DNA from: Xanthomonas fragariae
GTDB lineage: Bacteria > Pseudomonadota > Gammaproteobacteria > Xanthomonadales > Xanthomonadaceae
NCBI RefSeq assembly: GCF_017603965.1
Contig: NZ_CP071955.1
Span: forward strand, 2,418,001-2,482,000
Length of the DNA stretch: 64,000 nucleotides
Direction of reading: 5' to 3'
Part shown: positions 28,633 to 38,335 of the stretch, in pieces
How positions within the stretch are numbered: the first letter of the stretch is position 1
How the letters are laid out: each line of letters starts with the position of its first letter
The notes under the pieces: generated by a model
The model's input: the letters and a program-made list of their open reading frames with translations, nothing else
Databases searched by the model: none
What the model was told of the DNA's origin: nothing
Translations under genes and position numbers: made by a program

Positions 28633-29090
28633 GTCACCCCATTTACGAGCTGCCGATCGACATCAATCAGATCCAGACGCTGATCCCGCACCGCTACCCG
28701 TTTCTGCTGATCGACCGGGTGGTCGAGCTGGATCTCCAAGCCAAGCGCGTCGTCGGGCAGAAGAACGTCAGCATTAACGAGCCGTTCTTTCAGGGACATT
28801 TCCCGACCCGCCCGGTCATGCCCGGCGTATTGATCATCGAAGCGCTGGCGCAGACAGGCGGCGTAATGACCCAGCTCGGCCTAGGGCGCGATGCGCTGTC
28901 CAAGCTGTTCTACATGGTCAAGGTCGACAACGCACGCTTCAACAAACAGGTGGTGCCGGGCGACATGCTGATTCTGGAGGTGCAGATGAAGCGACTGATT
29001 CGCAACATGGGATGCTATTACGGCGAGGCCAAGGTCAACGGCGAAGTCGTGGCCAGTGCCGACATCATGTGCGCTGGCGGCAGAGAATAA
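28629..29090 (+). CDS. fabZ: 3-hydroxyacyl-ACP dehydratase
   Basis: 153 residues from ATG 28629 (ATGA overlap with lpxD). Hot-dog fold with the catalytic GHFPTRPVMPGVLIIEALAQ (His and Glu) and the IPHRYPFLLIDRV start. Dehydrates 3-hydroxyacyl-ACP, competing with LpxA/LpxD for the same substrate pool. lpxA follows after 23 bases, with GGAGG before its start. Confidence 0.96.
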   Translation: MSHPIYELPIDINQIQTLIPHRYPFLLIDRVVELDLQAKRVVGQKNVSINEPFFQGHFPTRPVMPGVLIIEALAQTGGVMTQLGLGRDALSKLFYMVKVDNARFNKQVVPGDMLILEVQMKRLIRNMGCYYGEAKVNGEVVASADIMCAGGRE

Positions 29091-29113
29091 TTCTCTTTTG
29101 GAGGTGAGACACG

Positions 29114-29905
29114 ATGCGTGATCAACCACCCTTGATCCATCCTACCGCCGTCATCGACCCGTCGGCGCGACTGGCCAACGATGTGCGCGTGGGTGCGTTT
29201 TCGCTGATCGGCGCCGATGTCGAGATCGGTGCGGGCACCGAGGTGGGGCCGCATTGCTCGCTCCATGGCCCTACCAGGATCGGCCGCAACAACCGCTTCA
29301 TCGGCCATGCGGCGGTCGGCGGCGAACCGCAGGACAAGAAGTACGCCGGCGAGCGCACCGAACTGGTCATCGGCGACGGCAACGTCATCCGCGAATTCGT
29401 CACCATCAATCGCGGCACCGGCGGCGGTGGCGGCGTTACCGTAGTCGGCAACGACAACTGGATGCTGGCCTACACACACGTGGCGCACGACTGCCATGTC
29501 GGCAACCATTGCGTGTTCTCCAACAACACCACGCTGGCAGGCCACGTCGCTGTGGGCGACTACGTGATCATCAGCGGCTTTGCCGGCGCGCATCAGTTCT
29601 GCCGCATCGGCGCGCACGCCTTCCTGGGCATGGGCGCGCTGATCAACGGCGACGTTCCGCCGTTCACCATGGTCGGCAGCGAATCGCTGGGCCGCCCGCG
29701 CGGCATCAACAGCGAAGGGCTCAAGCGCCGCGGTTTCGATGCCGAGCGGATTACCGCGATCAAGCGCGCATACCGCACGCTGTACGTCGCCGGCCTGCCA
29801 CTGAGCGAGGCCAAACTGCAGCTGGCCGAACAGGCCAAGAGCAGCGAGGACGTACGTAGCCTGCTCGAGTTCATCGAAGCGGCGGAAAGGCCGTTGTTGC
29901 GATGA
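29114..29905 (+). CDS. lpxA: UDP-N-acetylglucosamine O-acyltransferase
   Basis: 263 residues. Left-handed beta-helix (about 1-190) with the catalytic His in [14 protein letters not shown] and the [19 protein letters not shown] segment, followed by a helical C terminus. First committed step of lipid A synthesis. Overlaps the lpxB start by four bases. Confidence 0.96.
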   Translation: MRDQPPLIHPTAVIDPSARLANDVRVGAFSLIGADVEIGAGTEVGPHCSLHGPTRIGRNNRFIGHAAVGGEPQDKKYAGERTELVIGDGNVIREFVTINRGTGGGGGVTVVGNDNWMLAYTHVAHDCHVGNHCVFSNNTTLAGHVAVGDYVIISGFAGAHQFCRIGAHAFLGMGALINGDVPPFTMVGSESLGRPRGINSEGLKRRGFDAERITAIKRAYRTLYVAGLPLSEAKLQLAEQAKSSEDVRSLLEFIEAAERPLLR

Positions 29906-31152
29906 ATACCGTGACCGGGGGCCGGGGGCCGGGGGCCGGTAACGGCAACTGCGGCGGTGAAATGCTTTTTCCGGGTCCCGGGTCCCCGGTCCTCGGTCCC
30001 GCTCCACGCATCGCCCTCATCGCCGGCGAAGCCTCCGGCGACATCCTGGGTGCCGGGCTGATCGAACAGCTGCGTCGACGTTACCCGAATGCGGAGTTTG
30101 TCGGCATCGGTGGCGATACGATGCGCAGTGCCGGGTGCCAGACCTGGTTCGATGCCAGCGAGCTGGCGGTGATGGGGCTGACCGAAGTGCTGCGGCATCT
30201 GCCGCGTCTGCTCAAGCTACGCAGCGCGTTCCGCGAGCGCGTGCTGGCGTGGAAGCCGGACGTATTTATCGGCATCGACGCGCCCGATTTCAATCTACCG
30301 GTCGAGCGCTGGCTAAAACAACGCGGCATCCGCACCATGCACTACGTCAGCCCCTCGGTGTGGGCATGGCGCCAGAAGCGTGCGGAGAAGCTAGGGGTCA
30401 GCGCCGACTTGGTGTTGTGCCTGTTTCCGATGGAGCCGCCGATCTACGCCAAACACGCTGTAGATGCGCGCTTCGTCGGCCACCCGATGGCCGACGACAT
30501 TGCCTATCAGGCCGACCGCGAAGCTGCGCGCGCCAAGTTAGGTCTTTCCGCGTCCAGCACCGTGCTGGCGGTGCTGCCCGGCAGCCGGCATGGCGAAATT
30601 CGCCGGCTAGGCGAGACGTTTTTCCAGGCCGCCTGGCTGCTCTCCGAGCACCTGTCCAATCTGCACGTGCTGGTGCCTGCGGCCAACGCCTGCTGCAAGC
30701 AATTGTTGGCCGAACAATTATCGCGCTCGTCACTGCCGGTGCTGCGCTCGCATCTGCTCGACGGCCAGGCGCGCACCGCAATGCTGGCTGCCGACGTGGT
30801 GTTGCTGGCATCCGGCACCGCCACGCTGGAGGCAATGCTGGTCAAGCGCCCCATGGTGGTTGGCTACAAGGTTGCCCCACTGACCTACCGCATCGTCAAG
30901 ACGCTGGGCTTGCTCAAGGTCAACCGCTACGCACTGCCCAACATCCTGGCCAACGACGATCTGGCGCCGGAACTGATACAAGACGACTGTACGCCGGAAC
31001 GGCTGTGCCTCGCCCTGCTCGATTGGTTCAAGCACCCCGAGAAAGTCGCCGCCCTGCAGCCACGCTATCTCGCCCTGCACGCCGAGCTGCGCCGCGATGC
31101 CTCGGCGCGCGCGGCGGATGCGGTGGCGGAGCTGCTTGAAGGCACGGATTGA
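29902..31152 (+). CDS. lpxB: Lipid A disaccharide synthase
   Basis: 416 residues, GT19. The family body starts near residue 36 ([22 protein letters not shown]) and includes [24 protein letters not shown] and [16 protein letters not shown]. The first 35 residues are encoded by a GC-rich repeat tract (29914-30000: GGGGGCC units, then CGGGTCCCGGGTCCCCGG) and are rich in Gly and Pro. The true start may be the ATGA at 29902 (coupled to lpxA) or ATG 29962; the tail is not part of the fold. Confidence 0.95.
   Translation: MNTVTGGRGPGAGNGNCGGEMLFPGPGSPVLGPAPRIALIAGEASGDILGAGLIEQLRRRYPNAEFVGIGGDTMRSAGCQTWFDASELAVMGLTEVLRHLPRLLKLRSAFRERVLAWKPDVFIGIDAPDFNLPVERWLKQRGIRTMHYVSPSVWAWRQKRAEKLGVSADLVLCLFPMEPPIYAKHAVDARFVGHPMADDIAYQADREAARAKLGLSASSTVLAVLPGSRHGEIRRLGETFFQAAWLLSEHLSNLHVLVPAANACCKQLLAEQLSRSSLPVLRSHLLDGQARTAMLAADVVLLASGTATLEAMLVKRPMVVGYKVAPLTYRIVKTLGLLKVNRYALPNILANDDLAPELIQDDCTPERLCLALLDWFKHPEKVAALQPRYLALHAELRRDASARAADAVAELLEGTD
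29914..30000. repeat. GC-rich short repeat tract within the lpxB 5' end
   Basis: Units of CCGGGGG at 29918-29939, and a CCCGGGTCCCCGG-like block at 29970-30000 that is roughly its inverse, with a unique middle part. The two blocks could form a hairpin. It is translated as the N-terminal Gly/Pro tail of LpxB. Confidence 0.6.
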
Positions 31153-31925
31153 TGAGTAGAGATTTGGGATTGGTCAGGAGCAAAAGCATGAAAGTCCTTG
31201 CGCCGCGTTTACCAATAGATGACGCCAACGCCGAGGTGCGCCAGTCGCCCTTGTTTGGCGAATCGCCCATCCCGAATACCGAATCCCGGCGCCTGATTGC
31301 CGGCGTCGATGAAGCCGGCCGCGGACCGCTCGCAGGGCCGGTGGCGGTGGCGGCGGTCGTGTTCGATCCCAGCAAGCCGCGCATCAATGGGCTGGACGAT
31401 TCCAAGCAGCTGAGCGCCGAGCGGCGCGAGCAGCTGTACGCGCGCATCGTCGAGCGAGCACTGGCGTGGTCGGTGGTGCTGATCGATAGCGAAGAAATCG
31501 ACCGCATCAATATCTACCAGGCAACTATGCTTGGCATGCGGCGCGCAGTGGAAGGTGTGGCGCATGTGGCCGGGTTTGCGCGTATCGATGGCAACCGCGT
31601 GCCCAAGGGATTGCCCTGCCCGGCCGAGGCGTTGATTGGCGGCGATGCGCTCGACCGCGCAATCATGGCCGCCTCGATCGTGGCCAAGGTCACCCGCGAC
31701 CGCCTGATGCATGAGCTGCACGCGCAACACCCCGAATACCGCTTCGACCGGCACAAGGGCTACAGCACCCCGGTGCATCTGGCTGCGCTGCAGACCCATG
31801 GGCCGTGCCCGCAGCACCGCCGCAGCTTCGCGCCGGTGAGGTTGGCGCTGGGGAGCCGGACACCGGCATCAGGGACCGGAAAACTGGAACAGCTACAGAT
31901 CGGGTCGGCGGCGGGATTGCCGTAG
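31152..31925 (+). CDS. rnhB: Ribonuclease HII
   Basis: About 257 residues from ATG 31152 (TTG 31149 and ATG 31188 are alternatives). Core motifs are [16 protein letters not shown] (catalytic Asp-Glu), [14 protein letters not shown] and [14 protein letters not shown]. Removes ribonucleotides from DNA and RNA-DNA hybrids. The N-terminal roughly 50 residues precede the fold. Part of that tail (SPIPNTESR) is the translation of the ATTCCCGATTCCCG-type short repeat found elsewhere in the window. The C terminus also has an extra tail of about 35 residues. Confidence 0.95.
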   Translation: MSRDLGLVRSKSMKVLAPRLPIDDANAEVRQSPLFGESPIPNTESRRLIAGVDEAGRGPLAGPVAVAAVVFDPSKPRINGLDDSKQLSAERREQLYARIVERALAWSVVLIDSEEIDRINIYQATMLGMRRAVEGVAHVAGFARIDGNRVPKGLPCPAEALIGGDALDRAIMAASIVAKVTRDRLMHELHAQHPEYRFDRHKGYSTPVHLAALQTHGPCPQHRRSFAPVRLALGSRTPASGTGKLEQLQIGSAAGLP

Positions 31926-32140
31926 GCAGAGATTGCCGGACCGGTCGGATCGAGCGGAACCGTGCTCAACGTGGTGCGTGACACGCCCGTCACGCGCGCC
32001 TCAGGAGGGTCGGTGCCGCTCGAATGGCCCGATCTGCTGCCTCACCTGGTCTCCGGTCTCGGGCCCCGACTGCCCGCCTGTCAAGCCTTGTTCGCCTCCG
32101 CCCTCACCGCTACCCTGCCCGGGCATCGTTCTGGTTCCGC

Positions 32141-35100
32141 ATGTCCACTTCCCGCTTCGTCCATCTGCACGTCCACACCGAGTTCTCGCTGGCGGATTCC
32201 ACCATCCGTGTGCCCGAGAAACCGGATCAGGCTGATCCGAAAAAGGCCAAGCAGGCCAACCTGCTCAGCCGCGCGGTCGAACTCGACATGCCCGCGCTGG
32301 CAGTCGCCGACCTGAACAATCTGTTCGCGCTGGTCAAGTTCTACAAGGCCGCCGAAGGCGTGGGCATCAAGCCGATTGCCGGCGCCGACGTGATGATCGC
32401 CACGCCGGACATGACGCCCTGGCGTATGACCCTGCTGTGTCGTGACCGCGAAGGCTATCTGAGCCTGTCGCGTCTGCTCACCCGCGCCTGGATGGAAGGC
32501 CACCGCCCCGAAGGCGGCGTAGCGATCCACCCGGAATGGCTGCAGAGCGGGCACGCCAACCTGTTCGCCCTGGCGGGGCGCGACAGCCTGGCCGGGCGCC
32601 TGTTCGGCGAAGGCCGCGCCGACCTGGCCGAGCAGCAACTGGCCGACTGGCAACGCGTATTCGGCGATGGCCTGCATCTGGAACTCACCCGCACCGGGCG
32701 CGAGGGCGAGGAACGCTTCAACCAATTCGCCCTGCATGCCGCCGGTGTGCGCGGCCTGCCTGTGGTGGCCAGCAACGATGTGCGCTTTCTCTACGCCAGC
32801 GACTTCAATGCGCACGAAGCACGCGTGTGCATTTCGTCGGGCCGCGTGCTGGACGATCCCAAACGTCCGCACCACTACAGCGACCAGCAATACCTGAAAT
32901 CGGGCGAGGAGATGGCCGCGTTGTTCGCCGACGTGCCCGACGCCATCGACAACACGCATGCGCTGGCGCAACGCTGCAATATCGAGATGCGCCTGGGCAC
33001 CTACTTCCTGCCAGCCTATCCGGTGCCGGAAAACGAAACGCTGGACAGCTGGATCCGCAGCCAGTCGCGCGATGGTCTGGCGGCACGCTTGGAAAAGAGC
33101 CCGATCGCGCCGGGCAAGACCCGCCAGGACTATGTCGACCGCCTGGAATTCGAGTTGGACACCATCATCGAGATGGGCTTTCCCGGCTATTTCCTGATCG
33201 TGGCCGACTTCATCCAATGGGGAAAAAACCAGGGCATTCCGATCGGCCCGGGCCGCGGTTCCGGTGCCGGCTCGCTGGTGGCGTGGGCACTGCAGATCAC
33301 CGATCTGGACCCGCTGCCCTACAACCTGCTGTTCGAGCGCTTCCTCAATCCCGAACGCGTGTCCATGCCCGACTTCGACATCGACTTCTGCATGGATCGC
33401 CGCGACGAAGTGATCGACTACGTGGCGCGCAAGTACGGGCGCGAACGAGTCAGCCAGATCATCACTTACGGCACCATGGCCGCCAAGGCGGTGGTGCGCG
33501 ATGCCGGGCGCGTGCTCGGCTTCACCTATGGTCTGGTCGACAGCGTGGCCAAGCTGATCCCCAACATCCTGGGCATCACGCTCAAGGATGCGATGGGAGA
33601 AGGCAAGGACTCGGAGATGGCCTCGCCGGATCTGATCCAGCGCTATCAGGTCGAAGACGACGTGCGCGATCTGATGGATCTGGCCCGTCAGCTCGAAGAC
33701 CTCACCCGCAACGCCGGCAAGCACGCTGGCGGGGTGGTGATCGCGCCCGAGCCGCTCTCCGAATTCTGCCCACTGTTCGCCGAACACGACGAGGACGGGC
33801 GCGGCAAGAATCCGGTCACCCAGTTCGACAAGGACGACGTCGAAGCGGTCGGCCTGGTGAAGTTCGACTTCCTCGGCCTGCGCACGCTGACCATCATCGA
33901 TTGGGCAGTCAAGGCGATCAACGCACGCCACGCGCGCGCCGGCATCGACCCGGTCGACATCACCGCTATCCCGCTCGACGACGTGCCTACCTACAAGGGC
34001 GTGTTCGCATCTGGCAATACCGGCGCGGTGTTTCAGTTCGAATCCTCGGGCATGCGCCGCCTGCTCAAGGACGCGCGCCCGGACCGCTTCGAAGACCTGA
34101 TCGCGCTGGTATCGCTGTACCGCCCCGGCCCGATGGACCTGATCCCCGACTTCAACGCGCGTAAGCACGGCAAGCAAGAGATCGTTTACCCGGATCCGCG
34201 CACCGAAGTCATCCTGAAAGACACCTACGGCATCATGGTGTACCAGGAGCAGGTGATGCAGATGGCGCAGATCGTCGGCGATTATTCGCTAGGCGGTGCC
34301 GACCTGCTTCGCCGCGCCATGGGCAAAAAAGTGCCGGCCGAAATGGCCAAGCACCGCGAAATTTTCCGCGAAGGCGCAGCCAAGGGCGGCGTGAGCGCAC
34401 ACAAGGCCGACGAAATCTTCGACCTGATGGAGAAGTTCGCCGGCTACGGTTTCAACAAATCGCACGCCGCCGCGTACGCATTGATCAGCTACCAGACCGC
34501 CTGGCTGAAACGGCATTACCCGGCCGAATTCATGGCCGCCACACTGTCCTCGGACATGGACAACACCGACAAGGTGGTCGGCTTTCTCGACGAAGTGCGC
34601 AATCTCGGCCTGACCGTCAAGCCACCGGGCATCAACGCATCGGCGTACATGTTCCAGGCCGCAGGCCCGGACACGATTCAATACGGCCTGGGCGCGATCA
34701 AAGGCGTCGGCCAGGGCGCATGCGAGGCGATCGTCGAAGAACGCCAGCGCGGCGGACCTTACACGACGCTGCTGGATTTTTGCACCCGCGTGGGTACCGC
34801 AAAGCTCAACCGGCGCACGCTGGAAGCGATGATCAATGCTGGCGCAATGGACGGGCTGGGCAAGAACCGCGCCTCGCTGATGCTGCAATTGCCGGAGGTG
34901 ATGAAGGCCACCGAGCAGATGGCGCGCGAACGGGCCTCGGGCCAGAACTCGCTGTTCGGCGGGCCGGACCCGAGCGTGCCGGCAATGCGCCTGGATCTGC
35001 CCGAAAGCAAAGAGTGGCCGCTTGGTCAGTTGCTCACCGGCGAGCGCGAAACATTGGGCTTTTATCTCAGCGGCCATCCGTTCGACACGCACCGGGACGA

Positions 35101-35719
35101 AGTGCGCGAGCTGGTCGGTTGCGACCTGGGTTCGCTGGAAAAGATCCTGACCTCGCAACAACGCGGCGGCGGCGATGGCGAGAAACGCGCCTGGCGCCCG
35201 GAAGTCAGTGCGATTCTGGCGGGCCTGGTGATCGGCGTACGCCGCAAGGGCGAGAGCCAGGTGTTCGTGCAGTTGGAAGACGGTCGCGGACGGGTCGAAT
35301 GCAGTGCGTTCTCCGATGCGATGGCCGAGTTCGGCCACCTGCTCACCCGCGACCGCATCCTGATCGTCAAGGGCGGCCTGCGCGAGGACGAATTCAACGG
35401 TGGCTACAGCCTGCGCATCCGCCAATGCTGGGACTACGAGCAGATCTGCGCCGAGCATACACAGCGGCTGTCGCTGCGCCTGGACCTGCGCGAAAAACAG
35501 GCATGGAAGCGCATCGACGCACTATTGGCCAAGCACCGCCCCGGCAAGACGCCATTGCGTCTGGATCTGCTGCTGCGCGCCCCCAGCGGCGGCGTCGCCG
35601 GCATGCTCGATCTCAATGGCAGCCACTCGGTGCGCATCGATCAGCAACTGATGGACAGCCTGCGCGCCGATCCGGCAGTACGCACGTTGAAGATCAAGTA
35701 CAACCCACCGTGGGCTTGA
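32141..35719 (+). CDS. dnaE: DNA polymerase III alpha subunit
   Basis: 1192 residues from ATG 32141 (MSTSRFVHLHVHTEFSLAD); the frame upstream to 32024 is non-family. Domain order is PHP (1-280), palm with the catalytic PDFDIDFCMDRRDEVIDY near residue 410 and GRGSGAGSLVAWAL before it, and fingers (GYGFNKSHAAAYALISYQTAWLKRHYPAEFMAA). A helix-hairpin-helix/OB-fold follows near 1000-1080 (VSAILAGLVIGVRRKG). Replicative polymerase. The 215-base gap from rnhB holds no gene. Confidence 0.97.
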   Translation: MSTSRFVHLHVHTEFSLADSTIRVPEKPDQADPKKAKQANLLSRAVELDMPALAVADLNNLFALVKFYKAAEGVGIKPIAGADVMIATPDMTPWRMTLLCRDREGYLSLSRLLTRAWMEGHRPEGGVAIHPEWLQSGHANLFALAGRDSLAGRLFGEGRADLAEQQLADWQRVFGDGLHLELTRTGREGEERFNQFALHAAGVRGLPVVASNDVRFLYASDFNAHEARVCISSGRVLDDPKRPHHYSDQQYLKSGEEMAALFADVPDAIDNTHALAQRCNIEMRLGTYFLPAYPVPENETLDSWIRSQSRDGLAARLEKSPIAPGKTRQDYVDRLEFELDTIIEMGFPGYFLIVADFIQWGKNQGIPIGPGRGSGAGSLVAWALQITDLDPLPYNLLFERFLNPERVSMPDFDIDFCMDRRDEVIDYVARKYGRERVSQIITYGTMAAKAVVRDAGRVLGFTYGLVDSVAKLIPNILGITLKDAMGEGKDSEMASPDLIQRYQVEDDVRDLMDLARQLEDLTRNAGKHAGGVVIAPEPLSEFCPLFAEHDEDGRGKNPVTQFDKDDVEAVGLVKFDFLGLRTLTIIDWAVKAINARHARAGIDPVDITAIPLDDVPTYKGVFASGNTGAVFQFESSGMRRLLKDARPDRFEDLIALVSLYRPGPMDLIPDFNARKHGKQEIVYPDPRTEVILKDTYGIMVYQEQVMQMAQIVGDYSLGGADLLRRAMGKKVPAEMAKHREIFREGAAKGGVSAHKADEIFDLMEKFAGYGFNKSHAAAYALISYQTAWLKRHYPAEFMAATLSSDMDNTDKVVGFLDEVRNLGLTVKPPGINASAYMFQAAGPDTIQYGLGAIKGVGQGACEAIVEERQRGGPYTTLLDFCTRVGTAKLNRRTLEAMINAGAMDGLGKNRASLMLQLPEVMKATEQMARERASGQNSLFGGPDPSVPAMRLDLPESKEWPLGQLLTGERETLGFYLSGHPFDTHRDEVRELVGCDLGSLEKILTSQQRGGGDGEKRAWRPEVSAILAGLVIGVRRKGESQVFVQLEDGRGRVECSAFSDAMAEFGHLLTRDRILIVKGGLREDEFNGGYSLRIRQCWDYEQICAEHTQRLSLRLDLREKQAWKRIDALLAKHRPGKTPLRLDLLLRAPSGGVAGMLDLNGSHSVRIDQQLMDSLRADPAVRTLKIKYNPPWA

Positions 35720-35720
35720 A

Positions 35721-35798
35721 AATCGGGAATCGCCAATCGCAAAAGCAAGACGGCCGGTCGCCTTGCTTTGATTCCCGATTCCCGATTCCCGATTCTCC
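35721..35798. repeat. Palindromic GATTCCC repeat with hairpin, dnaE-accA gap
   Basis: AATCGGGAAT (35721-35730) is complementary to ATTCCCGATT (35771-35780); inside it AAAGCAAG (35742-35749) pairs with CTTGCTTT (35762-35769). The right side carries three tandem GATTCCC units. Probably acts as a transcription barrier between dnaE and accA as well as being a dispersed short repeat; related tracts are at 19702 and, translated, in rnhB. Confidence 0.65.
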
Positions 35799-35868
35799 CA
35801 ACCCAACCGTACGGGCCAAGCGCACCGCTTCGGCTACACTTCCAGCCTTACGTTGACGACGCCACTGC

Positions 35869-36828
35869 ATGAATCCTAACTACCTCGACTTCGAGCAACC
35901 CATCGCCGATCTGGAAGCCAAGATCCAGGAACTGCGCAAGGCCAGCACCGGCACTGCAGTCAACGTGGACACCGAGGTGCGTGCGCTGCGCGACAAGCTG
36001 CGCGTGCGCACTGCGCAGATCTTCCGCGACCTGTCTGCCTGGCAGGTCTCGCAGCTGGCGCGCCACCCGCAGCGCCCATACACGTTGGACTACATCGGTA
36101 TTATCTGCGACCAATTCCAGGAACTGGCTGGCGACCGCGCCTATGCCGACGACAAGGCGATGGTCGGTGGCCTGGGCCGCATCGACGGACGCCCGGTGGT
36201 GATCATCGGTCACCAGAAAGGCCGCGACACCAAGACCAAGGTGGCGCGTAACTTCGGCATGCCACGCCCCGAGGGCTACCGCAAAGCGCTGCGCCTGATG
36301 AAGCTGGCCGAGCGCTTCCGCCTGCCACTGCTGACCTTTATCGACACCCCGGGGGCTTACCCAGGCATCGGCGCCGAAGAACGCGGCCAGTCCGAAGCGA
36401 TCGCGCGCAACCTGCTGGAAATGGCCGAACTCAAGGTGCCGGTAATCTGCACTGTGATCGGCGAAGGTGGCTCCGGTGGCGCGCTGGCGATCGGCGTGGG
36501 CGACCGCACCTTGATGCTGGAATACGGCACGTATTCGGTGATTTCGCCGGAAGGCTGCGCCTCGATCCTGTGGAAGGACGCCGCCAAGGCCAAGGATGCT
36601 GCCGAACAACTCGGCCTCACTGCCAAGCGTTTGAAGGGCCTGGGTCTGATCGACAAGGTGATCCGCGAACCGACTGGCGGTGCGCATCGCAATCCCGAGC
36701 AGATGGGCAAGCGCTTGAAGGCCGTACTGCTCAACGAGCTGGATACGCTGGAAAAGATTCCCATCGATGCTCTGCTGCAGCAGCGTTACCAGCGCCTGCG
36801 CAGCTACGGAGCTTACGAAGGCAATTGA
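35869..36828 (+). CDS. accA: Acetyl-CoA carboxylase carboxyltransferase subunit alpha
   Basis: 319 residues, matching E. coli. Starts [20 protein letters not shown]; crotonase-like fold with [35 protein letters not shown] and [15 protein letters not shown]. Pairs with AccD to transfer carboxyl to acetyl-CoA, the committed step of fatty acid synthesis. Ends the conserved lipid/replication cluster. Confidence 0.97.
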   Translation: MNPNYLDFEQPIADLEAKIQELRKASTGTAVNVDTEVRALRDKLRVRTAQIFRDLSAWQVSQLARHPQRPYTLDYIGIICDQFQELAGDRAYADDKAMVGGLGRIDGRPVVIIGHQKGRDTKTKVARNFGMPRPEGYRKALRLMKLAERFRLPLLTFIDTPGAYPGIGAEERGQSEAIARNLLEMAELKVPVICTVIGEGGSGGALAIGVGDRTLMLEYGTYSVISPEGCASILWKDAAKAKDAAEQLGLTAKRLKGLGLIDKVIREPTGGAHRNPEQMGKRLKAVLLNELDTLEKIPIDALLQQRYQRLRSYGAYEGN

Positions 36829-36926
36829 TCGGTGGCGCCGCTGGAATCGGCAATCGGCAGAGCGGCCTGCTGTGTGCGTTGCGCTGACGGTCTGCAACAA
36901 GCTGCGGAAATAATTGCTCAGCATGC

Positions 36927-36955
36927 CCTGGGGCCGGAATAATCCGGCTTCCAGG
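36927..36955. terminator. Hairpin between accA and hemJ
   Basis: CCTGG ... GCCGGA, loop ATAA, TCCGGC ... CCAGG (36927-36955), located between convergent accA and hemJ. No strong T run. Confidence 0.55.
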
Positions 36956-36987
36956 TAGCCGCTCTAAACGATTCTAGATTCCCAGCC

Positions 36988-37434
36988 TCAAAACGGCTTG
37001 GCGAGCACCAGCCAGATCACGCCGACCAACAAGACCACCGGCACTTCGTTGAACAGCCGCAGTGCGCGGCCGCTGGGCAAGGAGCGTCCTCGATCGACGC
37101 CATTGAGCCAGCGTCCGGACACGATGTAATGCGCCAGGATCAGCGCCACCGCAAATAGTTTTGCGTGCAGCCAGCCGCCGGCCCCCATCGTCGGGAAATC
37201 CGGAATCACTCGATAACCTTGCCACAGCACCGCTCCCAGCACTAGCGCCAGGCCCAGCATGCTGTGGCCGAACTTATAGAGACGACGCCCCATCAGCACC
37301 AGCTGCGTGCGCACCGCAGGTTCGGCCCCGGCCTCGGCGATATTGACCAGGATGCGCGGCAGATAGAACACCGCAGCCATCCAGGCGATGACGAACAACA
37401 GATGGAAGGTCTTGATCCACAAATACAAGGTCAT
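36988..37434 (-). CDS. hemJ: HemJ-type protoporphyrinogen oxidase
   Basis: 148 residues and four predicted membrane helices: FHLLFVIAWMAAVFYLPRI, MLGLALVLGAVLW, HAKLFAVALILAHYIV and VPVVLLVGVIWLVLAKPF. UPF0093/HemJ family, which oxidises protoporphyrinogen IX to protoporphyrin IX in heme synthesis; conserved His in helix 1 and helix 3. Convergent with accA, divergent from the methyltransferase gene. Confidence 0.88.
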   Translation of the reverse strand: MTLYLWIKTFHLLFVIAWMAAVFYLPRILVNIAEAGAEPAVRTQLVLMGRRLYKFGHSMLGLALVLGAVLWQGYRVIPDFPTMGAGGWLHAKLFAVALILAHYIVSGRWLNGVDRGRSLPSGRALRLFNEVPVVLLVGVIWLVLAKPF

Positions 37435-37508
37435 GCGCTGGCTCCGCTGGCTCGCGTAGGATGGCCCGCATTTTCACCTATCCGCGCGCGAGAAAGCAGC
37501 TTACGTCC

Positions 37509-38111
37509 ATGCAGCAGTCAAACGACAAACAGTACGACGCTCACTATTTCAGCCGCTGGTATCGCGATGCCGGGCTGGCCGACCCTGCGCGCCTGCGACG
37601 CAAGGTCGCACTCGCGGTAAGCCAGGCCGAGTACTACCTTGAGCGCCCGATCCGCAGCGTGCTGGATATCGGCTGCGGCGAGGCCGCGTGGCGCGCGCCG
37701 CTGCTGACGCTGCGGCCAAAGATCAGCTACCTGGGCTTGGATAGCAGTGCCTACGCAGTGCAGCGCTACGGCCGCAGCCGACAGATCCACCCTGCCCGCC
37801 TCGGCGACTTCGCGTGGCTGCGTCCGTGCGCACCAGTGGACCTGCTGATCTGCTCGGACGTGCTGCACTACGTGCCCACGCGCGAGTTCAATCAGGGCCT
37901 GCCTGGATTGGCGGAGATGTGCGCAGGCGTGGCGTTTCTAGAAACCTTCGCGCAGGAAGACGCCTTCGAAGGCGACCACGATGGTTTTCAGGCGCGGCCG
38001 GCGCGCTGGTATCGGCGCCGCTTCGCCAGTGTGGGGTTCGCTGCACTCGGCTCGCACTGCTGGCTATCGCCGCAGCTGGCCGCAGCGGCGTCGGCGTTGG
38101 AGCGCGGCTAG
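37509..38111 (+). CDS. SAM-dependent methyltransferase, class I
   Basis: 200 residues from ATG 37509 (216 from 37461). Rossmann motif I SVLDIGCGEAAWRAPLL, motif II YLGLDSSAYAVQRYG and the motif IV region VDLLICSDVLHYVP. No substrate-defining motif, so small-molecule methyltransferase of unknown target. Short intergenic 74 bases from hemJ; not obviously in an operon. Confidence 0.75.
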   Translation: MQQSNDKQYDAHYFSRWYRDAGLADPARLRRKVALAVSQAEYYLERPIRSVLDIGCGEAAWRAPLLTLRPKISYLGLDSSAYAVQRYGRSRQIHPARLGDFAWLRPCAPVDLLICSDVLHYVPTREFNQGLPGLAEMCAGVAFLETFAQEDAFEGDHDGFQARPARWYRRRFASVGFAALGSHCWLSPQLAAAASALERG

Positions 38112-38200
38112 CATAGGGCCGCGACGCACATACGATAACAAGCTATTTGCGAGTGTTGCCGGTACGCAATAGAAAGACCTACCCAGGGAAGAATGCATTC

Positions 38201-38335
38201 CTAGCTTCCCTTTGGTAAGTACGCGCATTGACGTAACTGTTCGTACACAAATATCGGCGCCACCAAATCGAACTCCTTCGCGGTGGGAATGAGCGTAAAT
38301 GGATCCGATGACTGCGCCAAAAAAGCATCCTTACC
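38201..38335 (-). pseudogene. 3' remnant of an unknown gene cut by the IS10-like element
   Basis: The last 44 codons (GKDAFLAQSSDPFTLIPT... to YLPKGS, stop TAG) read on the minus strand up to the IS boundary at 38336. The upstream part of the frame, to ATG 38383, lies inside the IS end and is not native. I do not recognise the protein. No matching 5' part is found beyond the other IS end at 39686. Confidence 0.5.

Noticed and set aside
32081..34177. A 698-codon open frame antisense to dnaE
   Set aside because: Mirror of a GC-rich gene with strong third-position bias; composition is His/Val/Ala/Gln-rich with no domain, while dnaE motifs on the other strand are unambiguous.
36950..36967. AGCCGCTCTAA near the accA-hemJ gap as another MITE end
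   Set aside because: Only 11 bases match the terminal repeat and no opposite end or interior is present.
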